Assembly: GCA_965116115.1 (NCBI GenBank)
Contig: OZ220486.1
Coordinates: 3,844,001-3,908,000 of the forward strand
Reading direction: 5' to 3'
Length of the DNA: 64,000 bases
Source: JAPOXR01 sp965116115
GTDB lineage: Bacteria; Pseudomonadota; Alphaproteobacteria; Rhodobacterales; Rhodobacteraceae
The notes beneath the pieces were generated by a model. The model made no database searches. It was not told where the DNA came from and saw only the letters and a list, made by a program, of their open reading frames with translations. Each line of letters begins with the position of its first letter. Positions within the stretch are counted from its first letter, which is position 1. Positions 54,620 through 62,069 of this stretch are shown one piece after another. The position numbers and the translations under genes are program-made.

Positions 54620-55410
54620 ACGCGCTTGATGCTCTGATACGGACCCTCTCCGCACAAGACCATCTGACCGTCGCAGTCAGCGGTGGAATCGACAGCATGC
54701 TGCTCGCCCATGTGACCGGGCGCGTTCTGGGGTGCCGGTTTCGCGCGGTTCATGCCGTTTCGCCCGCCGTTCCGGCTGCGGCGACGGAACGCGTGCGCCG
54801 GCACGCGCGGCGCGGCGGCTGGCGGCTCGATCTGATGAATACCGGCGAGTTCGGCGACCCGGAGTACCGGGCGAACCCTGTCAACCGCTGCTATTTCTGC
54901 AAGCGAAACCTCTACAGAGCAATTGCCGACCGGACCGACGGACCTGTCGCATCGGGCACGAACTGCGATGACCTGAGCGATTTCCGCCCCGGGCTGCTCG
55001 CCGCCGAAGAGCAGGACATCCTGCACCCCTACGTCGAGGCCGGGCTGGGGAAGCGCGTCATTTACCCCTTGGCGCGGCAACTCGGTCTGGATGATCTCGC
55101 TGAGCTTCCGCCGCAGCCTTGCCTCGCAAGCCGGGTCGAAACCGGACTGGCGATAAAAGCCGGGGATCTGGCATTCGTTGAACGGGTCGAAAAGGAACTT
55201 CACGCCCGGCTCGGCCCGAGCGCGATCTTGCGCTGCCGGATCACGCATCTCGGCGTGGTGCTCGAACTTGCCGCTGCGCAAGGAGACGGCACCCGGGTCA
55301 AGTCGGCCACAACTCTGGTTGCGGAGCTTTGCGTCCGGGAAGGCCGCCGTTTCCTGGGCCGGAGAGCATATCGCCGCGGGGCCGCTTTTCTGCAAGAGGC
55401 GGAAGCATGA
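54616..55410 (+). CDS. larE: ATP-dependent sacrificial sulfur transferase LarE
   Basis: The 264-residue protein is a PP-loop ATPase with LTVAVSGGIDSMLLAHVTG at the N-terminus, NRCYFCKRNLYRAI and SGTNCDDLSDFRPG. The Cys in ELPPQPCLASRVETG is the position that donates sulfur in LarE. It adds the two thiocarboxylate sulfurs of the nickel-pincer cofactor. The coupling with larC and larB supports cofactor supply for the LarA-like enzyme in the same operon. Confidence 0.92.
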   Translation: MNALDALIRTLSAQDHLTVAVSGGIDSMLLAHVTGRVLGCRFRAVHAVSPAVPAAATERVRRHARRGGWRLDLMNTGEFGDPEYRANPVNRCYFCKRNLYRAIADRTDGPVASGTNCDDLSDFRPGLLAAEEQDILHPYVEAGLGKRVIYPLARQLGLDDLAELPPQPCLASRVETGLAIKAGDLAFVERVEKELHARLGPSAILRCRITHLGVVLELAAAQGDGTRVKSATTLVAELCVREGRRFLGRRAYRRGAAFLQEAEA

Positions 55411-56054
55411 CCGAGCACCGCATGGATTGGCAAAGGGCGGCGCGCACCGGCACGGCCGAGGCGGTCCTCTGCGCCGGGAAATCCGACGGCCAGATATGCG
55501 CCATCGTCGCCGAGGCCCGGGCCGAAGGCCGCAGACTGCTGCTTACGCGCCTGGCGCCGGAACAGTTCGCGCGCCTTGGCGGCCATGCCCCGCAGGATTA
55601 CGACGCGCGCAGCCAGACCGCCATTGATGGGAGCGTGCCCAAGGCCCGGCCCGGGATCGGCGTCATCGCCGCCGGCACCTCCGACATGCCGGTGGCCGCA
55701 GAGGCCGCGCGCACGCTGGCCTTTCACGGCTACGATGCGCCGGTTCTGGCAGATGTGGGCGTGGCCGGTCTGTGGCGATTGCTGGAGCACGTCGAGATGT
55801 TGAAGTCGTACAAGGTGTTGATCGCCGTGGCAGGGATGGAGGGGGCGCTGTTCAGCGTGCTCACCGGGCTTGTCGCGGCGCCGGTCATCGCGGTGCCGTC
55901 TCCGAACGGCTATGGGGTGGCGGAGAACGGGCGGCTTGCGCTCGACGCCGCCCTCGGCTCCTGCGCGCCGGGGCTTTCAGTGGTCAATATCGGCAACGGT
56001 TTCGGCGCAGCCTGCGCCGCAATCCGGATCATGCGCGCCGGAGCGGCGCCATGA
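55407..56054 (+). CDS. larB: Nickel-pincer cofactor biosynthesis protein LarB
   Basis: The 215-residue protein is PurE-like, with GIGVIAAGTSDMPVAAEAAR, VLADVGVAGLWRLL, LIAVAGMEGALFSVLTGLVA and PVIAVPSPNGYGVAENGRLA, ending SVVNIGNGFGAACAAIRIM. LarB carboxylates nicotinic acid adenine dinucleotide in the first step of pincer cofactor synthesis. It is slightly shorter at the N-terminus than some relatives. The start ATG overlaps the larE stop, and the stop overlaps the FGE start. Confidence 0.92.
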   Translation: MTEHRMDWQRAARTGTAEAVLCAGKSDGQICAIVAEARAEGRRLLLTRLAPEQFARLGGHAPQDYDARSQTAIDGSVPKARPGIGVIAAGTSDMPVAAEAARTLAFHGYDAPVLADVGVAGLWRLLEHVEMLKSYKVLIAVAGMEGALFSVLTGLVAAPVIAVPSPNGYGVAENGRLALDAALGSCAPGLSVVNIGNGFGAACAAIRIMRAGAAP

Positions 56055-56911
56055 CCGCGGCGGCGGCCTTTTTCCCGGGAGGTCGTTCCTTTGTCGGGAC
56101 CGGTGCGCCGGTGATCCGCGCCGACGGTGAAGGACCGTGCCGCGCGGTAAGGCTGACGGCGTTCGGGATCGATACCGTCGCGGTCACCAACGAACGGTTC
56201 AGCGCCTTCATAAACTCCACCGGCTACCGCACCGATGCGGAGCGCTACGGCTGGTCGGCTGTCTTCGGCAGGCTGTTGCCGCCGGGGACGCAACCCGCCG
56301 GGACCTCGGTTCAGACGCCGTGGTGGCTCAAGGTCGACGGTGCGTTTTGGGCGCATCCGGAGGGGCCCGGATCGGACCTTGACGGCAGATGGGACCATCC
56401 GGTTACCCATGTCAGTTGGGCCGACGCCCGCGCCTTTACCGACTGGGCCGGCGGCCGGCTTCCGACTGAGGCGGAATGGGAACATGCCGCCTGCGCCGGC
56501 GATGCGCCGCGCCGGTTCCCTTGGGGAGAGGAGGAACCTGACGACAGCACGGTCTTCTGCAACATCTGGCAGGGCCGGTTTCCGGAGCGGAACACGTGCC
56601 TTGACGGATTTTACGGCACCGCGCCCGCGGAAAGCTTCGCGCCCAATCCGGCAGGCCTTTTCAACATGGCGGGCAATGTATGGGAATGGACCGCGGATTT
56701 TTTCCGGGTGAATTCGCTGAACAAAGCCGCGGCCGCGCGCAACCGGACGGCGCGTAAACGTCGGCAGAAGGTGCTGAAGGGCGGTTCGTTTCTCTGTCAT
56801 GCAAGCTATTGCTACCGCTACCGGATCGCCGCGCGCTCGGGCATCGATTCCGACAGTTCGGCCAGCAATGTCGGGTTTCGAATCGCCTATGACGGGAAAC
56901 GCGCGCCGTGA
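56051..56911 (+). CDS. Formylglycine-generating enzyme (sulfatase maturation factor)
   Basis: The 286-residue protein has the FGE-sulfatase (SUMF1) domain: AVTNERFSAFINSTGYRTDA, PVTHVSWADARAFTDWAGGR, LPTEAEWEHAACAGDA, LFNMAGNVWEWTADFF and the paired active-site Cys in GGSFLCHASYCYRYRIA. The C-x4-C pair binds copper and oxidises the sulfatase Cys to formylglycine. There is no signal peptide, matching the cytosolic sulfatases. It should serve both sulfatases of this operon and the one at 33896. Longer frames reaching into larB were rejected because the ATG at 56051 overlaps the larB stop. Confidence 0.92.
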   Translation: MTAAAAFFPGGRSFVGTGAPVIRADGEGPCRAVRLTAFGIDTVAVTNERFSAFINSTGYRTDAERYGWSAVFGRLLPPGTQPAGTSVQTPWWLKVDGAFWAHPEGPGSDLDGRWDHPVTHVSWADARAFTDWAGGRLPTEAEWEHAACAGDAPRRFPWGEEEPDDSTVFCNIWQGRFPERNTCLDGFYGTAPAESFAPNPAGLFNMAGNVWEWTADFFRVNSLNKAAAARNRTARKRRQKVLKGGSFLCHASYCYRYRIAARSGIDSDSSASNVGFRIAYDGKRAP

Positions 56912-58050
56912 GGGCACGCATTGACCGCCTGCGCCTTTTCGCCGCCGACGCGGCACCCGCTGCCACTTGGCTGTTCGCCGCGCTGAGGTTCGACGACGCC
57001 ATCACGGGTTGGGGCGAGGCGACACTGTTCGGCCAAGAAACGGCGGTGATCCGCGCGGCCCGGCGGCTCTTTCCTGAGTTGATGAAGTCCATTGCCTCGC
57101 GCGCCGCGCTCTTTGAGCGTCTTCCCTTCGGGGGCCTGCCCGAAGCGGCCGTCTCTTCTGCCGTGATGCAGGCGTTCTGCGACGCGGATGCCCGCCGCGC
57201 CGACGTGCCCTTGGCGGATTGCCTTGGCGGGCGCAGGCGCGACCGGATCGGACTCTATGCCAACATAAACCGGAGAACGCGGGACCGGACCCCGGCAGGC
57301 ATGGCGAACAGCGCAGACGACGCCCGGGCCGCTGGATTCGACGCAATCAAGATCGCACCCTTCGACGAGGTGCGCCCCGATCAGGACCGCGCTGAAATGC
57401 GCGCGGCCATGGCTCCGGGGCTCGACCGGATCGCCGCTGTGCGCGACACGCTCGGTCCGGCAGCGCGTCTGATGGTCGACTGCCACTGGCGGTTCGACGA
57501 AGCCGGCGCCGCCGAGATGATCCGCGCCGCGGCTCCCATCGCTCCCTACTGGATCGAATGCCCTGTGCCGGAAGCGCCGGATCAGATCAACACGATTTGC
57601 CGGTTGCGGAGCTCAGCCAATGCCGCTGGCATCCGGCTTGCGGGTCTGGAAACCCAGATCCGCGTCGAAGGCTTCCGGCCCTATCTGAGCGCCGGCGCCT
57701 ACGACGTGATGATGCCGGACGTGAAATACGCCGGCGGACCTGATGAATTGATGCGCGTCGCCGCGCTGCTTGAAAGGCACGGCGTCGCCTTTTCTCCGCA
57801 CAACCCGACCGGGCCCATCTGCCACGTCCACTCCCTGCACATCTGCTCCGCGCTGGGCAACAGCGACCTACTGGAGCATCAGTTCGACGAAACGCCCATA
57901 TTCGACGCCTTGATAGAAGACGGGGGCCCTGAATGCGAGGGCGGGCGAACAGGGATCAATTGGGACCAGCCGGGGTTGGGGGTCGCCCTGTCAGGCGACC
58001 CGTCCCTCGCGCGCAGCATCGAACTCGGCCCTGACGGGCCGGCAGAATGA
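56908..58050 (+). CDS. Enolase-superfamily (mandelate racemase type) enzyme 2
   Basis: The 380-residue protein shares the fold of the enzyme at 50918 but differs in active-site pattern: GFDAIKIAPFDEV with the Lys, ARLMVDCHWRFDEAG, YWIECPVPEAPDQI, RLAGLETQIRVEG and MMPDVKYAGGPDELM, then AFSPHNPTGPICHVHSLH with a His late in the barrel. The pattern D-C-H and the late His suggest a sugar-acid dehydratase or epimerase subgroup different from enzyme 1. It starts at a GTG overlapping the FGE stop. Confidence 0.83.
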   Translation: MRARIDRLRLFAADAAPAATWLFAALRFDDAITGWGEATLFGQETAVIRAARRLFPELMKSIASRAALFERLPFGGLPEAAVSSAVMQAFCDADARRADVPLADCLGGRRRDRIGLYANINRRTRDRTPAGMANSADDARAAGFDAIKIAPFDEVRPDQDRAEMRAAMAPGLDRIAAVRDTLGPAARLMVDCHWRFDEAGAAEMIRAAAPIAPYWIECPVPEAPDQINTICRLRSSANAAGIRLAGLETQIRVEGFRPYLSAGAYDVMMPDVKYAGGPDELMRVAALLERHGVAFSPHNPTGPICHVHSLHICSALGNSDLLEHQFDETPIFDALIEDGGPECEGGRTGINWDQPGLGVALSGDPSLARSIELGPDGPAE

Positions 58051-59450
58051 GATTGCGCAGACTCGGCATCACGGTTCTGCCGGAATACATCCAGTCCGAA
58101 GGCGCGGACTCGGTAATCGAAACACTGGCAGACCGGATCGGCGCCGAGAGCGTCACAACATCTCCCTATGTTGCCGCGACATCGGCATCGGGCGTCGGTC
58201 ATCGCGAGCCGCCGATTGACGGCGGCGCCGGGAAAGCCCGCTTGCTCGACCGCCCGCTCTGGGGCAAGCGCGAACTCTGGATGACCGCGTCATCCAGTTT
58301 CCTGCCGAATCCCGCGCTGTACCGGGGAATCCCCTATGAGCCGCCAGAGCCGAGCCCCCTGACCGGCCGGGAAGGCCCGGTCATCGGCGCTTTCCTCGAC
58401 GCCGCCAAGGCGCGCGGGTTGCGGACATGGCTACAAATCCAAGCCGCGATTCCACCCTGTCACCGTGTGCAATTCGGCGGACCGGCGGAAGGCGATCATT
58501 GCTTGATGCCCGACGGCAGCCGGATGACCGCGCGGGTTGACAAGAACGCCTCTCTCGCCTCGGAAGATATGCGAAACTATATGCGGGCATTCCTGACAGA
58601 CTTATGCCGGGCTTATCCGCAAGTGGACGGGTTCAAGTTCGACTGGCCGGAATATCCCGTTTATCAATTCGAGAGTCTGTTCTTTGACTTCAACCCGGCC
58701 GCAGCTCGCTTCGCAGCGCCGCTGGGTCTCGACTTCGAACAATTGCGGCGCGGCTGCCTGGCGTTCTTGTCCCATCTTGCCAATGGGACTGTCCGGCGGA
58801 AACGGATCGCGTTGGATGATCCCGTCAATTTCCTCAAAAGCCTCGTCGCGGCTTACCCGGCGCTTGGCGATCTCATCACCTTTCGCAGCGCGATTGTCGT
58901 CGACTACGCGCGGTTTCTTCACGACACGCTCGCCGAGGCCAGCAACGGACGCTGCCAGACGTTTTTGCAGTGTTTCCCGCCGCCTCTGAATATCGCCACC
59001 GGCTTTCGCCTGAACGAAATGGCCGCGCATTGCGATGTGATCGGCGTGAAACTCTACACCATGCACTGGCCGTTGATCGAAGCGAATTATATCCAATGGC
59101 TCGCCTCTCGGACAGATTTCGACCCGATCCGGATCGCCCGGGCGGTGAGCGCTGTGCTGCGCCTGTCTGCGCGGGAGCCGCGGCGGCGCGAAGAGATACG
59201 CTATCCGGAACCCGACGAAGCCCACCCCTGCACGACCGAGGACCTTGTCGAGAAGCTGCGAACCGCCCGGCAAGAGATTTCGCAGGGCGCCGGCATGGTC
59301 GGTATCGCGCATGGCTATGGACCGGCAGAGGATTTCCTTCGCCGCCTGAAGGCGACCGCCGAAGGCGCCGAGGGTGCGGTCCACATCAATCGATTTTGCT
59401 ACCTGTCGGACGAAAAGATCGCGGCGATCGCAGCGCTCCGCGGGATCTGA
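58047..59450 (+). CDS. TIM-barrel-like protein of unknown function
   Basis: The 467-residue protein opens MRLRRLGITVLPEYIQSEGA. Segments ending in strands with acidic residues recur: RGLRTWLQIQAAIPPCH, PQVDGFKFDWPEYPVYQF, FRSAIVVDYARFLHDTL and CDVIGVKLYTMHWPLIEANY. The layout suggests a glycoside-hydrolase-like barrel, but no family was recognised. No signal peptide is present. As the last gene of the operon, joined by an ATGA overlap, it may hydrolyse or isomerise an intermediate of the pathway. Confidence 0.7.
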   Translation: MRLRRLGITVLPEYIQSEGADSVIETLADRIGAESVTTSPYVAATSASGVGHREPPIDGGAGKARLLDRPLWGKRELWMTASSSFLPNPALYRGIPYEPPEPSPLTGREGPVIGAFLDAAKARGLRTWLQIQAAIPPCHRVQFGGPAEGDHCLMPDGSRMTARVDKNASLASEDMRNYMRAFLTDLCRAYPQVDGFKFDWPEYPVYQFESLFFDFNPAAARFAAPLGLDFEQLRRGCLAFLSHLANGTVRRKRIALDDPVNFLKSLVAAYPALGDLITFRSAIVVDYARFLHDTLAEASNGRCQTFLQCFPPPLNIATGFRLNEMAAHCDVIGVKLYTMHWPLIEANYIQWLASRTDFDPIRIARAVSAVLRLSAREPRRREEIRYPEPDEAHPCTTEDLVEKLRTARQEISQGAGMVGIAHGYGPAEDFLRRLKATAEGAEGAVHINRFCYLSDEKIAAIAALRGI

Positions 59451-59720
59451 CGCATCAACGCCCGGCCAAGTTCGGAGCGTGCCCGTTCGTCATTAAATTC
59501 ACCCAGTGTTCGAACGCGACCATGCGAGGCAGACGCTGGTGGAAAACCGGGTGAATGCGCGAATCTTGTCAAGCGTAACACGCTCTCAACCCGTATATAG
59601 ACTGAACTTTTTTGGAAATTTGGCGGGCGGCACTCAAAAAACGGCGTATTTTCAATAATATAGAGATCATTCAGCGGTTCAGCAAGCTTCAAAACCTGTC
59701 CATGTAAAAGATGATTTAAT
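59451..59720. other. Intergenic region after the catabolic operon
   Basis: No gene is supported in these 270 bases, which become AT-rich toward the following insertion element. A clear terminator hairpin is not evident. Confidence 0.4.
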
Positions 59721-59725
59721 TTGGC

Positions 59726-60386
59726 TCAGTTTACAAATCGTATGCATGACCTGTCGATTGCGTCAGCGAGGCACGCACGAGGCGATGCGTCGTCCGGTTC
59801 GACCCGCTGGAACCGCCGCAGGCAGTTGTCGGGATATTCGGTCGCGACCCCGCGGCAGCGCCCCGGGAAACCTTTCAGCCGGCTATGCCGGCTGTTGACC
59901 GTCCGGATGTGAAAGGCGTTCCGGAGCCGCTCGCCTCCGGACAGGTTGAGCGCTTCGCAGGGCGTCGGCATTGACCGCTTGAAAAACCGCGCTGACCGTC
60001 GTGCCGCCGCGGCGGCGCGCCTTGCGATCAAGGTTCCGCTCGCCCTTGCGGCTTTCCAGCGCATAGGTTTCATTGGCCTCGACAATGCCGGCGGGCTTTC
60101 CCGGATCCCGGCTTCGGGCGGCAAGGAACCGGCGGCGGCGGAAGGCCGTGTTAACCGCGAGCCCGCAACGCGCGGCGGACGCGCGCGCCGTTTCCCCGTC
60201 CGCGGGACAGATTCCGAACGCCGGCTGTTTCTCCTGGCGGCGAAGGCCTGCCGGCGGCGCGCCTGTCGCTGCGTTGAACGTTTTTCCGCAGTTCTTGCGC
60301 AGTTCTTGCATTGATATCGGCGCAGGCCCCGCGCTGCGCTGGTCAACCTGGGAAAGCCAAGCCTGAAACCGCTTGTGATTCATCAT
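59726..60386 (-). pseudogene. IS1595-family transposase, degraded
   Basis: The minus-strand frames give MMNHKRFQAWLSQVDQ, then RGLRRYQCKNCARTAEK with the zinc ribbon, CGKTFNAATGAPPAGLRRQE, PAGIVEANETYALESRKGER with the catalytic acids, then RKARRRGGTTVSAVFQAVNA and EALNLSGGERLRNAFHIRTV. These are IS1595 motifs in correct order but spread over two frames and missing internal pieces, so the gene is inactive. Confidence 0.85.
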
Positions 60387-60495
60387 CCATGGCCTCCTGC
60401 TTCGCTCAGGAACATAATCAACCCCAGTTCTGTTTAAGGTTTCAGTCAGGGGATTCTCAAATCTCTTGAAAAATGATTCACGGTTTTAGTAGTTT

Positions 60496-60840
60496 CAGAC
60501 TTCCTGACCTGACGCATGATTATCTGACCCATTTTTTGGGTTCCGAGCGCCTGCGATCTGACAGACGAAGCGGAGACCGCTGCCCGGACAGAGGGTTCCG
60601 GACCGGCTGAGTCAGTCAAGCGGCGGCATGATAGACTTGTCGGGAGAAAGTCCGCTGATCGGGACGGTTTCGACGGGTGCCAAGGGAAGAGACAGCATCG
60701 GATCCGCCTTTTCATGGGTCATCTATTCAATATTCATGGAAGCCCCTCTGTTAAGTGAGAAAAGCCGCTGAAACGCAGAAAAACATGGAGTTTTTGCGAC
60801 TTTTCCCGGCCCTGAACAGGAGATCAGGTCAGGAAGTCTG
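60496..60840. mobile_element. MITE-like insert inside IS982
   Basis: CAGACTTCCTGACCTGA at 60496-60512 and its exact complement TCAGGTCAGGAAGTCTG at 60824-60840 bound a 345-base segment. AGTTT occurs directly before and directly after it, consistent with a 5-base target duplication. No transposase is encoded inside, so it would have moved with help from another element. Confidence 0.8.
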
Positions 60841-60863
60841 AGTTTATCAAACTGGAGATCCCC

Positions 60864-61721
60864 GTGCACATTCATAAAGAAGCCTTGTTCACCTGTCTCG
60901 ATGATTTCATGAAAGTCTACGAAGAACAGCAAAAACACTGCCTGATCACCAGCTCCGCGAAACGGCGCAGGGCCGGGAAGCTCTCCATGTCGGAGATGCT
61001 GTTCATCATGGTGTTTTTTCATTTGAGCGGGTTTCGCTGTTTCAAGCTGTTCTACCTGTACGGCGTATGCCAGCGCTGCCGCGGCCTGTTCGGCGAGCTG
61101 CCGAGCTATGGCCGGTTCGTGACGCTGCAGCCGCGCCTGTTCATGCCGCTGTGCCTGCTGATGCACTGCCTTTCGGGTGAAAAGACCGGCGTCTACATCG
61201 CTGACAGCAGCCATATACCGGTCTGCTGTAACCGCAGGATCAGCCGCAACAAGGCATTCGCCGGACTGGCCGCGCGCGGGCGCACTTCCACAGTCTGGTT
61301 TTACGGCTTCAAGCTGCATGTCATCATCAATGACAAGAGTGAGATCACAGCGCTGAAGATCACGCCGGGCAACGTCGATGACCGCGCCGTGCTCGACGCT
61401 GTGAGCCGCGGTTTGAAAGGCGAAATCTTCGCGGACAAGGGTTATATCTCGAAAAAGCTGTTCATGAAGCTGCGGCAACGCGGGCTGCAGCTGATCACCG
61501 GCATCCGAAAGAACATGAAGAACTATCTCATGCCGATGATCGACAAGCTCCTGCCGCGCAGACGATTCATCGTCGAAACCGTCTTTGACGCGCTCAAATC
61601 GCAGCTCGGTCTCGTCCATACCCGCTGCCGCTCGCCGACTGACGCAATGGTGCGCATCCTCTCAGCTGTCGCCGCATACCAGCTCACCCCGAACAAGCCG
61701 AAAATGAAAGCGACCGCTTAA
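60864..61721 (+). CDS. IS982-family transposase
   Basis: The 285-residue protein shows IS982 motifs throughout: LSMSEMLFIMVFFHLSGFRC near the N-terminus, GVYIADSSHIPVCCNRRISR with the first Asp, FAGLAARGRTSTVWFYGFKL, ITPGNVDDRAVLDAV, IFADKGYISKKLF with the second Asp, and RRRFIVETVFDALKSQL with the Glu. The annotated start is a GTG at 60864; the MITE-like insert lies just upstream and may have separated it from its native promoter. The catalytic residues are intact. Confidence 0.88.
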   Translation: MHIHKEALFTCLDDFMKVYEEQQKHCLITSSAKRRRAGKLSMSEMLFIMVFFHLSGFRCFKLFYLYGVCQRCRGLFGELPSYGRFVTLQPRLFMPLCLLMHCLSGEKTGVYIADSSHIPVCCNRRISRNKAFAGLAARGRTSTVWFYGFKLHVIINDKSEITALKITPGNVDDRAVLDAVSRGLKGEIFADKGYISKKLFMKLRQRGLQLITGIRKNMKNYLMPMIDKLLPRRRFIVETVFDALKSQLGLVHTRCRSPTDAMVRILSAVAAYQLTPNKPKMKATA

Positions 61722-61770
61722 ACAGAACTGAGGTTAATCATAAATGCATACGATTTGTAAACTGAGCCAA

Positions 61771-62069
61771 GAATAATTCTGGAAAGGCAGGGTATAAGTG
61801 TGAATGAGTTGACAGGTCCGGGATTCCCTGAAGAGGAGCCGTACCGGTTCCTGTCGGTCCATGCTGCCGTCCGGCCGCGCCGCGGAAGTGTCCGAAACGG
61901 CTCCAGACCCGGCATCTTACACAATCCCGGTCCCCGGCATCACGAAAAAATTTCCGCTCCCCATTGACAAGCCCGGGATTCATATGATTAATGATTCGTT
62001 TTGGGATTCCCAAGATGGTTCAGGCGATTCCATTGATTAATCAGCGTTGTTATTAAGGAGGAATTTGAC
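61771..62069. other. Upstream region of the RTX gene
   Basis: These 299 bases carry no recognisable gene. TTGACA at 61964-61969 is followed by AT-rich sequence (TTAATG 18 bases later), a weak promoter candidate. A clear ribosome binding site AAGGAGGA lies just before the RTX start. Confidence 0.4.

Larger units (their letters stand above)
60421..61734 (+). mobile_element. IS982-family element carrying a MITE-like insert
   Basis: The ends ACCCCAGTTCTGTTTAAG and the complement ACCTCAGTTCTGTTTAAG differ at one position. A 6-base target duplication TAATCA lies at 60415-60420 and 61735-61740. Its 1314 bases are more than the usual 1 kb of this family because of a 345-base insert; without that the length is normal. 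Confidence 0.9.
59721..61770. mobile_element. IS1595-family element, interrupted by IS982
   Basis: TTGGCTCAGTTTACAAATCG with the following TATGCAT (59721-59747) is repeated perfectly in inverse orientation at 61744-61770, giving 27-base terminal repeats. The left part holds a broken IS1595 transposase on the minus strand. An IS982 element with its own target duplication splits the interior. No clear 8-base duplication flanks the outer ends. Confidence 0.8.
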
